From Lutibacter litoralis (GTDB lineage: Bacteria; Bacteroidota; Bacteroidia; Flavobacteriales; Flavobacteriaceae): a stretch of DNA of 64,000 nucleotides. The stretch covers positions 1-64,000 of the forward strand of contig NZ_BMNS01000010.1 in the NCBI RefSeq assembly GCF_014646675.1, read 5' to 3'. A program made the position numbers and the translations under genes. This document shows positions 27,188-35,877 of this stretch, one piece after another (positions within the stretch are counted from its first letter, which is position 1; each line of letters opens with the position of its first letter). Below the pieces are notes generated by a model, which saw only the letters and a program-made list of their open reading frames with translations, searched no databases and was not told where the DNA came from.

Positions 27188-27257
27188 ATAATCAACATAG
27201 TTTTAATTAAAACGAGACAAATTTACAAAATTTAACGATACTAAATAGCATTAAAAT

Positions 27258-27300
27258 ATGATATATGTCATTGTTATACTGCAATAAATCGATAGTTTTG
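27258..27300 (+). promoter_or_regulatory. FNR-like operator and promoter of ccoI
   Basis: The dyad ATGATATATGTCAT (27258-27271, centre 27264.5) has half-sites TGAT and GTCA, one base from the FNR core TGAT-N4-ATCA. TAGTTTTG at 27293-27300 matches the -7 consensus. With a start site about 7 bp further on, the box would centre near -41.5, the class II activator position. The same spacing recurs upstream of ccoS. Confidence 0.7.
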
Positions 27301-27318
27301 CAGTGTTAACTTAACAAT

Positions 27319-29688
27319 ATGAGTGTAAATAATTGTTATCATTGCGGTGCAGATTGCGGCAAAAAATCAATAGAATTTAATAATAAATATTTTTGTTGCA
27401 ATGGTTGTAAAACTGTATATGAAATATTAAATGCTAATGAATTAACTTGTTATTACGATCTAGAATCAACTCCAGGTACAATTCCTTCTGATATTAACGG
27501 AAAATATAATTATTTAGAAAACGAAGATATAATTGAAAGGCTCTTAGAGTTTAACGATACTGAAACTTCTGTTGTTGAATTTTATATTCCTAGCATTCAT
27601 TGTAGTTCTTGTATTTGGGTTTTAGAAAATTTAAGTAAACTTAATCAAGGAGTAACTATTTCGATAGTGAATTTTCCAAAGAAATTATTGCGTATAACCT
27701 TTAAAAATAAACGTACTAATTTAAAAGAATTGGTAGAATTAATAACCTCTATTGGATATGAACCTTATATTAGTTTAGAAGATGCTGATTCAAAAACTAA
27801 TAACGTTGATAAAACATTAATTTATCAGGTATCCATAGCTGCTTTTGCTTTTGGAAATATTATGTTATTGTCGTTTCCAGAGTATTTTGAAGTTGATGAG
27901 TTTTGGCTAGAAAAATACAAACATTTGTTTAGATTGTTAATGTTTACAATGGCCTTACCAGTTGTGTTTTATTCGGCAAAAGATTATTTTATTTCGGCAT
28001 ATAAAGGTTTAAAACATAAAATGTTAAATATAGATGTTCCAATTGCGTTGGGAATTTCTGTATTATTTATTAGAAGTTCTATTGAAATATTTTTAGATAT
28101 TGGATCTGGTTTTTTTGATAGTTTAGCAGGGCTGGTTTTCTTTTTATTGTTAGGTAAATTTTTTCAACAAAAAACTTATAATTTTTTATCTTTTGAAAGA
28201 GATTATAAATCGTATTTTCCAATTGCAGTTTCTTTGATTAAAAATGATAAAGAAACCAATATTCAGGTAAAGGATATTAAAAAAGGAGATAGACTTTTAA
28301 TTAGAAACGAAGAATTAATTCCTGTAGATGGTATCTTAATTAATGGAAATGCAGCTATAGATTATAGTTTTGTGACAGGAGAATCTGTTCCTGTTATAAA
28401 AATATCAGGCGAAAAATTATTTGCTGGTGGAAAACAAACAGCTGGAGCTATAGAAATGGAAGTTATAAGTTCTATAGAGCAAAGTTATTTAACACAGCTG
28501 TGGAGTAATGATGTTTTTAACAAATCTAACGAAAAAACTATAAAGAATATTACAGATTCTATAAGTCGATTCTTTACAATTGCAATTCTATTAATAGCTC
28601 TATTTGGAGGTGTTTTTTGGTATTTTTATAATGCAGCTATGTTATTTAACGTTGTTACAGCTGTATTAATTATTGCTTGTCCTTGTGCGCTTGCATTATC
28701 AGCCCCATTTGCTTTTGGAAATATTTTAAGAATTTTTGGTTATAAAAAATTCTACTTAAAAAATTCAGAAACTATAGAAAATATTTCAAAAGTAGATACT
28801 ATTATTTTTGATAAAACCGGTACAATTACTTCAAGTGACAAATCGCAGCTTACGTATTTTGGAACTGCATTAACCGATATAGAAAAAGGTTGCTTAAAAA
28901 GTGTTTTAAGAGCTTCAAACCATCCATTAAGTAGATCTTTATATGAATATTTAGAAGTAGATACATTGCAGGAAAAACCGTCAAAATTTAATGAAATTTT
29001 AGGAAAAGGTATTGAAGCGACCATAAATGATTTCAATTTTAAAATTGGAGCCTCTAGTTTTGTCGAGGCAAAAGCGGTTGCAGTAAATGAAACATCTATT
29101 TATATTAAAATTAATAACGAATTTAAAGGTTATTTTTTATTTAAAAATAGCTACAGAGAAGGGACCAAAGAAGTTTTTAAAAAATTAGGGGCACACTATA
29201 ATTTGGTAATACTGTCTGGTGATAATGATGGTGAAAAAGAATATTTAGAAAAATTATTACCTAAAAATACACGTTTTCAATTTAATCAGAAACCAGAGGA
29301 TAAGTTAGATTTTATAAAGAAACTTCAAGAGAATAACAACAAGGTTATGATGATTGGAGATGGGTTAAATGATGCAGGTGCGCTCGCTCAGAGTAATGTA
29401 GGTATTGCAATTTCTGAAGATGTTAATGTGTTTTCTCCAGCTTGTGATGCAATTTTAGATGCTAAACTTTTTAACAAATTACCTGAGTTTTTAATACTTT
29501 CAAAAAAAACTATTTCCATAATAAAGGCGAGTTTTGTTTTATCGTTTTGTTACAATATTGTAGGTTTGTATTTTGCATTAACGGGTATGTTAACCCCTGT
29601 GGTTGCTGCAATTTTAATGCCTTTAAGTTCAATTACAATTGTGGTGTTTGTTACAATACTTACAAATTGGATGTCAAAAAAGCTATGA
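27319..29688 (+). CDS. ccoI: copper-translocating P1B-type ATPase CcoI (cbb3 oxidase assembly)
   Basis: Heavy-metal P-type ATPase of 789 aa that supplies copper to cbb3 oxidase. The N-terminus has the CcoI-type Cys cluster 'CYHCGADCG' (residues 6-14) and 'CCNGC', then a heavy-metal-associated motif 'HCSSC' near 94-98. Eight membrane segments follow. The metal-channel motif Cys454-Pro-Cys456, the phosphorylated Asp498 in DKTGT, and 'GDGLNDAGALAQ' in the hinge are all intact. It lies directly upstream of ccoS and diverges from the Crp/Fnr gene. CcoI rather than a detoxifying CopA is indicated by the N-terminal cluster and the oxidase operon. Confidence 0.93.
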   Translation: MSVNNCYHCGADCGKKSIEFNNKYFCCNGCKTVYEILNANELTCYYDLESTPGTIPSDINGKYNYLENEDIIERLLEFNDTETSVVEFYIPSIHCSSCIWVLENLSKLNQGVTISIVNFPKKLLRITFKNKRTNLKELVELITSIGYEPYISLEDADSKTNNVDKTLIYQVSIAAFAFGNIMLLSFPEYFEVDEFWLEKYKHLFRLLMFTMALPVVFYSAKDYFISAYKGLKHKMLNIDVPIALGISVLFIRSSIEIFLDIGSGFFDSLAGLVFFLLLGKFFQQKTYNFLSFERDYKSYFPIAVSLIKNDKETNIQVKDIKKGDRLLIRNEELIPVDGILINGNAAIDYSFVTGESVPVIKISGEKLFAGGKQTAGAIEMEVISSIEQSYLTQLWSNDVFNKSNEKTIKNITDSISRFFTIAILLIALFGGVFWYFYNAAMLFNVVTAVLIIACPCALALSAPFAFGNILRIFGYKKFYLKNSETIENISKVDTIIFDKTGTITSSDKSQLTYFGTALTDIEKGCLKSVLRASNHPLSRSLYEYLEVDTLQEKPSKFNEILGKGIEATINDFNFKIGASSFVEAKAVAVNETSIYIKINNEFKGYFLFKNSYREGTKEVFKKLGAHYNLVILSGDNDGEKEYLEKLLPKNTRFQFNQKPEDKLDFIKKLQENNNKVMMIGDGLNDAGALAQSNVGIAISEDVNVFSPACDAILDAKLFNKLPEFLILSKKTISIIKASFVLSFCYNIVGLYFALTGMLTPVVAAILMPLSSITIVVFVTILTNWMSKKL

Positions 29689-29713
29689 TTTATTGAGGTT
29701 GAATAAAAATCTC

Positions 29714-29767
29714 TGTAAAATTGTATGATATTTATCATACAATTTTACAAATTAAATAATATTTTTG
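29714..29767 (+). promoter_or_regulatory. FNR-like operator (36-bp perfect palindrome) and promoter of the ccoS-NO-Q-P operon
   Basis: TGTAAAATTGTATGATA (29714-29730) and its exact inverse (29733-29749) flank TT, a 17-bp perfect dyad. Its core ATGATATTTATCAT (29725-29738) contains TGAT-N4-ATCA, the FNR consensus core. TATTTTTG at 29760-29767 is a -7 match. The distance from the dyad centre (29731.5) to the -7 element is 28.5 bp, identical to the ccoI promoter. The dyad lies 25 bp after the ccoI stop and could also act as a weak terminator, though it lacks a T run. Confidence 0.78.
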
Positions 29768-29802
29768 TGTTTAGATCAAAATTTAAAACTAGTAACTAAA
29801 AA

Positions 29803-29985
29803 ATGGAAGTAGTCTACATTACAATAGGTGTAAGTATTATTGTTGCCGTATTTTTTTTCATAATTTTTATAAAATCAGTAAAATCTGGACAGTATGAAGA
29901 TACCTACACACCGTCTGTTAGAATGCTATTTGATGATGAGCTAGTTAAAGAACCTAAAAAGCATATAGAAAATCAACAAGAATAA
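29803..29985 (+). CDS. ccoS: cbb3-type cytochrome oxidase assembly protein CcoS
   Basis: 60-aa inner-membrane protein with one N-terminal helix (about residues 4-24) and the family sequence 'KSGQYEDTYTPSVRMLFDDE' (about residues 30-49), in which the 'GQYED' and acidic end are typical of CcoS. CcoS is needed for cofactor insertion into cbb3 oxidase. It is the first gene of the oxidase operon, 32 bp before ccoNO and just after the FNR-like operator. Confidence 0.9.
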   Translation: MEVVYITIGVSIIVAVFFFIIFIKSVKSGQYEDTYTPSVRMLFDDELVKEPKKHIENQQE

Positions 29986-30017
29986 ATTTATAATCATTAA
30001 CAATTAATCAAATAAGT

Positions 30018-32186
30018 ATGGAAAAAGAACGGTTTTATTATGATAATAAAATAGTTAAAATGTTTCTTTGGGCTACAATTCTATGGGGAGTTGTAGGAAT
30101 GTTAGTAGGGCTTTTGGTGGCACTACTTTTTGTTTTCCCAGGATTATTGGAATTTACAGGTTCAGATAATGCAATTTCGTGGTTAAGTTTTGGTCGTTTG
30201 CGCCCTTTACATACCAATGCAGTAATTTTTGCCTTTGTAGGTAATGGTATTTTCTTAGGAATTTATTACTCAACTCAAAGATTACTTAAAACAAGAATGT
30301 TTAACGATGTTTTAAGTAGAATTCATTTTTGGGGCTGGCAAGCCATTATTGTTGCAGCTGCAATTACATTGCCTTTAGGTTTAACATCTTCAAAAGAATA
30401 TGCAGAGTTAGAATGGCCTATAGACATTGCTGTTGTTTTAATTTGGGTTGTATTTGCAATTAACTTATTTGGTACTATTTTAAAACGAAGACAGCGACAC
30501 ATTTATGTTGCCATTTGGTTTTATATTGCTACAGTGATTACCATTGCTGTTCTTTACATATTTAATAATTTAGAAATGCCTGTATCTGCATTTAAAAGTT
30601 ACTCAGTGTATTCTGGAGTGCAAGATGCCCTTGTGCAGTGGTGGTACGGACATAATGCGGTTGCATTCTTTTTAACAACACCAGTTTTAGGTTTAATGTA
30701 TTATTTTGTACCTAAAGTAGCCAATAGACCAGTTTATTCTTATAGATTATCTATTATTCATTTTTGGACATTAATATTCTTATACATTTGGGCTGGACCG
30801 CACCATTTACTATACACTGCGTTGCCGGAATGGGCTCAAAATTTAGGTACTGTGTTTTCAGTAATGCTTATTTTTCCATCTTGGGGTGGTATGATAAATG
30901 GTTTATTAACCTTACGTGGAGCTTGGGATAAAGTACGTGAAAATCCAGTATTAAAATTCTTTGTAGTTGCAATTACAGGTTATGGTATGGCAACTTTCGA
31001 AGGTCCAATGTTATCATTTAAAAACTTAAATGCAATTGGTCATTATACAGATTGGATTGTTGGTCACGTACATATTGGTGCATTAGCTTGGAATGGGTTT
31101 ATGATTGCTGGTATAGTATATTGGGTAGCAGAAAAAATATGGAAAACACCTTTGTATTCTAAAAAATTAGCAAATACGCATTTTTGGTTAGGTACTTTAG
31201 GAATCTTATTTTATGCAATTCCTTTATATGTTGCTGGTTTTACCCAAGCGTTTATGTGGAAACAATTTAATCCTGACGGAACTTTAGTTTATGGTAACTT
31301 TTTAGAAACTGTTACACAAGTGATTCCAATGTATGCAATGCGCGCAATTGGAGGTACATTGTATTTAACAGGATTTGTATTGTTAGCAATTAACATTTTT
31401 AAAACTGCAAAAGCGGGATCTACTGTTGAAGATGAATTAGCAGAAGCAGCTCCATTGAAAAAAATTAGTGGTAGACGTGTTGCTGGTGAAGGATTCCATA
31501 CTTGGTTAGAAAGAAAAACAGTTTTATTTACAATCTTAACCACGGTTGCTATTTTAATTGGTGGTTTGGTAGAAATTGTTCCATTAATACTTGTAAAGTC
31601 TAATATACCAACTATAGAAAGTGTTAAACCATACACTCCATTAGAATTAGAAGGTAGAGATATTTATATTAGAGAAGGTTGTAATAACTGTCACTCCCAA
31701 ATGATTCGTCCTTTCCGTTCTGAAGTAGAGCGATATGGAGAATATTCAAAAGCAGGTGAATTTGTATACGATTTCCCATTCTTATGGGGATCACGAAGAA
31801 CAGGACCAGATGTGCATAGAATTGGAGGTAAATACAACGATAACTGGCATTTTAACCATATGTTAGATCCGCGTTCAACATCTCCAGGTTCTATTATGCC
31901 ACGTTATTCTTGGTTAATTAAGAACGATATGAATGCTTCTAATTTAGAAAGTAAAATGGAGGGATTGGTCGCTTTAGGTGTTCCATATACGCCAGAACGA
32001 ATAAGTGGAGCTAAACAAGAATTGTTGTCACAAGCAAAAGAAATTGAAAATAATTTAAGACAAGACCCTGAGTATGTTAAAAATTATGGTTCAAGTAATA
32101 TTGAAAATAAAGAAATTGTAGCTTTAATTGCTTATTTACAGCGTTTAGGTACAGATATTAAAGCAAATAATACAGCCTTAAAATAA
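30018..32186 (+). CDS. cbb3-type cytochrome c oxidase, fused subunits I and II (CcoNO)
   Basis: 722-aa fusion of CcoN (catalytic haem-copper subunit) and CcoO (monohaem cytochrome c), the arrangement typical of Bacteroidota. Residues about 1-480 have twelve membrane helices with haem and CuB histidines, for example in 'WYGHNAVAFFLTTP', 'GPHHLLYTALP' and 'VGHVHIGALAWNG'. A further helix near 510-530 anchors the CcoO part, whose haem c site is Cys555-Asn-Asn-Cys558-His559. The CcoO ligand Met is probably in 'GSIMPRYSW'. The enzyme is a high-affinity terminal oxidase for low oxygen. Confidence 0.96.
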   Translation: MEKERFYYDNKIVKMFLWATILWGVVGMLVGLLVALLFVFPGLLEFTGSDNAISWLSFGRLRPLHTNAVIFAFVGNGIFLGIYYSTQRLLKTRMFNDVLSRIHFWGWQAIIVAAAITLPLGLTSSKEYAELEWPIDIAVVLIWVVFAINLFGTILKRRQRHIYVAIWFYIATVITIAVLYIFNNLEMPVSAFKSYSVYSGVQDALVQWWYGHNAVAFFLTTPVLGLMYYFVPKVANRPVYSYRLSIIHFWTLIFLYIWAGPHHLLYTALPEWAQNLGTVFSVMLIFPSWGGMINGLLTLRGAWDKVRENPVLKFFVVAITGYGMATFEGPMLSFKNLNAIGHYTDWIVGHVHIGALAWNGFMIAGIVYWVAEKIWKTPLYSKKLANTHFWLGTLGILFYAIPLYVAGFTQAFMWKQFNPDGTLVYGNFLETVTQVIPMYAMRAIGGTLYLTGFVLLAINIFKTAKAGSTVEDELAEAAPLKKISGRRVAGEGFHTWLERKTVLFTILTTVAILIGGLVEIVPLILVKSNIPTIESVKPYTPLELEGRDIYIREGCNNCHSQMIRPFRSEVERYGEYSKAGEFVYDFPFLWGSRRTGPDVHRIGGKYNDNWHFNHMLDPRSTSPGSIMPRYSWLIKNDMNASNLESKMEGLVALGVPYTPERISGAKQELLSQAKEIENNLRQDPEYVKNYGSSNIENKEIVALIAYLQRLGTDIKANNTALK

Positions 32187-32192
32187 TAAACG

Positions 32193-32390
32193 ATGTTAAA
32201 ATTTATAAAACATAATTTAGAAAGTATTGAAGGGGTTGAAATTTATCCAATAATTTCATTAGTCTTATTCTTTTTAGTTTTTTCAACAATGATAATATTT
32301 GTTTTTAAACTTCCAAAAAGAAGAATTGACAATTTAAGTAATTTACCTTTCGATAACGATACTAATACTAAAGAAAAATCAGATGAATAA
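32193..32390 (+). CDS. CcoQ/FixQ-like small oxidase subunit
   Basis: 65-aa protein with one membrane helix (about residues 18-40, 'YPIISLVLFFLVFSTMIIF') followed by a basic stop-transfer 'KLPKRR' and an acidic tail. Size, topology and position between ccoNO and ccoP are those of CcoQ, which stabilises the complex; sequence similarity in this subunit is always low. It overlaps ccoP by 8 bp. Confidence 0.8.
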   Translation: MLKFIKHNLESIEGVEIYPIISLVLFFLVFSTMIIFVFKLPKRRIDNLSNLPFDNDTNTKEKSDE

Positions 32391-33030
32391 AAATTCAGAA
32401 AACATATCGGGTTGGAAAAAGTTTATGAAATCTTTAACCAAAGCCCACGAGCTAGGAACGGAAGAAGACATTATGTTAGAACATGATTACGATGGTATAA
32501 AAGAACTAGATAATGTATTGCCTCCTTGGTGGTTATACGGTTTTTATATTACTATTGCAATTAGTATTTTTTACTATATTCAGGTATTTTATAATTCTGA
32601 AGAATATAGTCAGGCAGAAGAATTTGCTACGGAAATAGCAGAAGGTAAAGCTCAAGTTGAAGCCTATAAAGCTGCGAACCCAGAATTATTTGACGATAGT
32701 AATATTGTTGCATTAACAGATGCCGAAAGTATTGCAAAAGGAAAAGAATTGTTTGCAAGTAAAACTTGTACTGCTTGTCACTTAGCAGATTTAGGAGGGA
32801 GTATCGGGCCTAACTTAACAGATAATGTTTGGATTTTAGGAGGTGATGTTAAGTCTATCTTTAACACATTAACTAATGGAGGAAGACCAGGAAAAGGAAT
32901 GATAGCTTGGGAAAGTACAATTAGTAGAGAAGAGAGAATTCAATTGGCAAGTTATATTATCTCAATGCAAGGAACGCAACCTGCAAATCCAAAAGCACCT
33001 GAGGGAGATATTATTTGGCCAGAAGAATAA
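32383..33030 (+). CDS. ccoP: cbb3-type cytochrome c oxidase subunit CcoP (single haem)
   Basis: 215-aa membrane-anchored cytochrome c. The N-terminal cytosolic part contains 'EHDYDGIKELDNVLPPWW', the CcoP signature before the membrane helix (about residues 48-66). There is one haem c motif, Cys129-Thr-Ala-Cys132-His133, and a probable axial Met in 'GMIAWES'. Proteobacterial CcoP carries two haems, whereas this one has a single CXXCH; the shorter form is common in Bacteroidota. It delivers electrons to CcoNO. Confidence 0.93.
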   Translation: MNKNSENISGWKKFMKSLTKAHELGTEEDIMLEHDYDGIKELDNVLPPWWLYGFYITIAISIFYYIQVFYNSEEYSQAEEFATEIAEGKAQVEAYKAANPELFDDSNIVALTDAESIAKGKELFASKTCTACHLADLGGSIGPNLTDNVWILGGDVKSIFNTLTNGGRPGKGMIAWESTISREERIQLASYIISMQGTQPANPKAPEGDIIWPEE

Positions 33031-33281
33031 TATATAAATGGATGTAATTTTGAAAAATTAACATTTTCAAATAACCATATTATTTAGGTTATAAGTTAAT
33101 TTACTTAAATAAAATACATCCTATTTTTAGTTAAAGTAATTAGATAAATTGGGAATAGGAGTGGGTTTATAATTATACAAAAATAAATCAGCTTCTTTTC
33201 CCATTTTTTGTCACTTTTGTTTCCATATAATAAATCAATTAACTATAAGTTTGTTTAAAATTTTATATAGTAGCAGTTAAA
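33031..33281. other. intergenic region between ccoP and ccoG
   Basis: 251 bp without an open frame. GGATGTAATTTT (33040-33051) and AAAATACATCC (33111-33121) can form a large imperfect stem that encloses a smaller TTTGAAAA/TTTTCAAA hairpin, which may attenuate transcription from the oxidase genes into ccoG. I see no FNR-like box and no good TAnnTTTG element, so whether ccoG has its own promoter is open. Confidence 0.4.
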
Positions 33282-34697
33282 ATGGATAAAGAAAACAAAG
33301 AAATATTTAGAGATTCAATTGCAACAATTGATGAAAGTGGAAAAAGAAATTTTATTTTTCCAAAAAAACCTAAAGGTAGATTTTATAAATATAGGACCAT
33401 TGTTAGTTGGTTTCTTTTGGCATTTTTATTAGCGGCTCCTTTTATTAAAATTAAGGGAAATCAGTTTTTATTATTTAATATTTTAGAGCGTAAATTTCAT
33501 ATTTTTGGTTTTCCTTTTTGGCCACAAGATTTTCATTTATTAGTAATTTCAATGTTGGTTAGCGTTGTTTTTATTATTTTATTTACAGTAGTATTTGGAC
33601 GAATATTTTGCGGATGGATGTGTCCTCAAACTATTTTTATGGAAATGGTATTTAGAAAAGTTGAATATTTAATTGAAGGGGATAGATCTAAACAAATTAA
33701 GCTCGACAAACAAAAATGGGATGCTGAAAAAATTAGAAAAAGAGTATTAAAATGGTTTGTGTTTTTTATAATTTCGTTTATAATTTCAAATGTATTTTTA
33801 GCTTATATAATTGGTTCAGATGAAGTCTTAGGGTATATAACCGCTGGTCCATTAAAACATTTAAACACATTCATTTATTTGTTAGCTTTTACGGGTGTTT
33901 TCTATTTTGTGTTTGCTTGGTTTAGAGAGCAAGTGTGCATTATTGTTTGTCCTTACGGAAGGTTGCAAGGTGTTCTATTAGACAATAAATCTATAAATGT
34001 AGCGTATGATTTTGTTAGAGGGGAAGGAGATTCTGGTAGAAATAAATTACGAAAAGGTGAAAATAGAGAAGAACTCGGATATGGAGATTGTATAGATTGT
34101 AAACAATGTGTTCATGTGTGCCCAACGGGAATTGACATTAGAAACGGAACACAATTAGAATGTATTAATTGTACAGCTTGCATAGATGCCTGTGATGCAA
34201 TTATGGATAAATCAGGCTTCGATAGAGGATTAATTCGTTATGCTTCTGAAGATAATATAGAGAAAAAAGAAAAATTTAAATTTAATGCACGTTTAATTGC
34301 TTATTCCGCTATTTTAACCATTTTAATTGGTGTTTTAATTACAATGCTATTTTTAAGAAATGATATTGAAGCCACAATCTTACGATTACCAGGACAAACA
34401 TTTCAAAGTACAGCAACAACTATTAAAAATGTTTATACGGTAAAATTAATTAATAAAACTACTGAAGATGTTAAGGATATAGATATTAAATTAATATCGC
34501 ATCCAGGGATTGTTGATTTGATAGGAGGTAAAATGAGTATTAAAAAACAAGGTTTAAAAGGAGGAACTTTATTTATTGAAATTAATAAAAAAGACTTAAA
34601 TTCGTCCAAAGAAAAATTGGAAATTGGTATTTATTCTAAAGGAAAATTAATTGAAACTACCACAACTAATTTTACAGGACCATTAATAATAAAGTAA
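33282..34697 (+). CDS. ccoG: cytochrome c oxidase accessory protein CcoG
   Basis: 471-aa membrane protein with two 4Fe-4S sites, the copper-handling accessory factor of cbb3 oxidase. Early signature 'FIFPKKPKGRFYKYRTIVSW' is typical. Membrane helices lie near 40-58, 83-105, 160-180, 195-212 and 342-362. 'FCGWMCPQT' and 'CPYGRLQ' are NapH-like motifs. Ferredoxin motifs are 'CIDCKQCVHVCP' and 'CINCTACIDAC'. A C-terminal Ig-like domain faces the periplasm. It starts a ccoG-ccoH-SafE unit with 2-bp and 1-bp gaps. Confidence 0.95.
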   Translation: MDKENKEIFRDSIATIDESGKRNFIFPKKPKGRFYKYRTIVSWFLLAFLLAAPFIKIKGNQFLLFNILERKFHIFGFPFWPQDFHLLVISMLVSVVFIILFTVVFGRIFCGWMCPQTIFMEMVFRKVEYLIEGDRSKQIKLDKQKWDAEKIRKRVLKWFVFFIISFIISNVFLAYIIGSDEVLGYITAGPLKHLNTFIYLLAFTGVFYFVFAWFREQVCIIVCPYGRLQGVLLDNKSINVAYDFVRGEGDSGRNKLRKGENREELGYGDCIDCKQCVHVCPTGIDIRNGTQLECINCTACIDACDAIMDKSGFDRGLIRYASEDNIEKKEKFKFNARLIAYSAILTILIGVLITMLFLRNDIEATILRLPGQTFQSTATTIKNVYTVKLINKTTEDVKDIDIKLISHPGIVDLIGGKMSIKKQGLKGGTLFIEINKKDLNSSKEKLEIGIYSKGKLIETTTTNFTGPLIIK

Positions 34698-34699
34698 TT

Positions 34700-35152
34700 A
34701 TGAAATTAAAATTTACATGGCCAATGGGTATTATTATTGCATTGGTATCATTTATTATATTTATTTTATCCTTTGTTTATAAGGCACATTTTGTAAATAA
34801 ATACGATCATCATTTGGTTTCTGAAGATTACTATAAAGACGAGCTCAATTATCAGAAAGAAATTGATCAACAAAATAAAGGAATAGCTTTAAACGAAAAT
34901 ATTTCTATAAAAAAAACTATAGATGGTTTGTTAATTAACTTCCCAGAAGAATTTGAACCATCAGCTATTTCAGGAACAATCTTTTTTCAACGATTGTCAA
35001 ATGGTAAAATAGATTTTGAGCTTCCAATTAAACTTGAAACTAATAATTATTTAATTAAAAAGGAAACCTTAGTTCAAGGAAGGTGGGATGTTAAAATTGA
35101 GTGGAATGTTGCCGAAAATAAGTATTTGTTCAAAGAAAAAATAATGTACTAA
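34700..35152 (+). CDS. ccoH: FixH/CcoH family oxidase assembly protein
   Basis: 150-aa protein with one membrane helix (about residues 7-26) and the family motif 'NKYDHHLVSEDYYKDELNYQ' (about residues 34-53), where the 'DYY...L.YQ..IDQQ' pattern marks FixH. The periplasmic remainder is beta-rich. CcoH is required for stable cbb3 oxidase. It sits between ccoG and the SafE-like gene with almost no spacing. Confidence 0.9.
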   Translation: MKLKFTWPMGIIIALVSFIIFILSFVYKAHFVNKYDHHLVSEDYYKDELNYQKEIDQQNKGIALNENISIKKTIDGLLINFPEEFEPSAISGTIFFQRLSNGKIDFELPIKLETNNYLIKKETLVQGRWDVKIEWNVAENKYLFKEKIMY

Positions 35153-35153
35153 T

Positions 35154-35876
35154 ATGCTATGGACTGCGCTGGTTTTAGGCTTAGCTGGAAGCTTTCATTG
35201 TATTGGTATGTGTGGACCGATTGCATTTGTACTGCCTGTTGATAGATCTTCTAAATCAAAATTAATATTTCAAACATTTTTATACCACTTTGGAAGAATA
35301 ATAAGCTATTCTCTTATCGGTTTGTTATTTGGTTTTATAGGTAAAGGATTGTATTTGGCTGGTTTCCAGCAACGTTTGTCTGTCTTAATGGGTGTTGTAA
35401 TGATTGCCATTGTTTTAATTCCCGTATCGTTATTTAATAAATATAATTTTTCAAAACCTTTATATAAAACTATAGGAAAAGTAAAGCAAAAATTGGGTTC
35501 TTACCTTACAAAGAAATCAAATAAAGCATTGTTTTTAATAGGTTTTTTTAATGGGTTTTTGCCGTGTGGATTAGTTTATATGGCACTAATTGGCTCAATT
35601 TCAACGGGTAATATAATCAATGGAGCTGTATATATGGCAATTTTTGGAATAGGTACAATTCCTTTAATGACAGGTGCAATATTTTTAGGAAATTTTGTAA
35701 ATTTATCGTTAAGAAATAAAATTCAAAAAGCAATACCTGTATTTGTTGTTATTATTGGATTATTATTTATATTAAGAGGATTAGGATTAGGGATACCATA
35801 TATCTCTCCTTCTGATGCAAAATTGCAAATATCAAACAATCCAGCAGATTGTATAACTACAGAAAAGGTAAAATAA
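35154..35876 (+). CDS. SafE/DsbD_2-like membrane protein of the cbb3 assembly cluster
   Basis: 240-aa polytopic protein with about six helices in two repeats. The first opens with 'GLAGSFHCIGMCGPIAFVLP' (residues 8-27) and the second with 'GFFNGFLPCGLVYMALIG' (about 130-147). Paired Cys/Met in these repeats are typical of this family (TauE/SafE or DsbD_2 in databases). In cco clusters it is thought to handle copper or thiols for oxidase assembly; sulfite export is only the family name. It directly follows ccoH. Confidence 0.82.
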   Translation: MLWTALVLGLAGSFHCIGMCGPIAFVLPVDRSSKSKLIFQTFLYHFGRIISYSLIGLLFGFIGKGLYLAGFQQRLSVLMGVVMIAIVLIPVSLFNKYNFSKPLYKTIGKVKQKLGSYLTKKSNKALFLIGFFNGFLPCGLVYMALIGSISTGNIINGAVYMAIFGIGTIPLMTGAIFLGNFVNLSLRNKIQKAIPVFVVIIGLLFILRGLGLGIPYISPSDAKLQISNNPADCITTEKVK

Positions 35877-35877
35877 T

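Noticed and set aside
29714-29749. Transposon inverted repeat or phage attachment site
   Set aside because: The dyad sits at a promoter-proximal position with an FNR core, and no mobile genes flank it.
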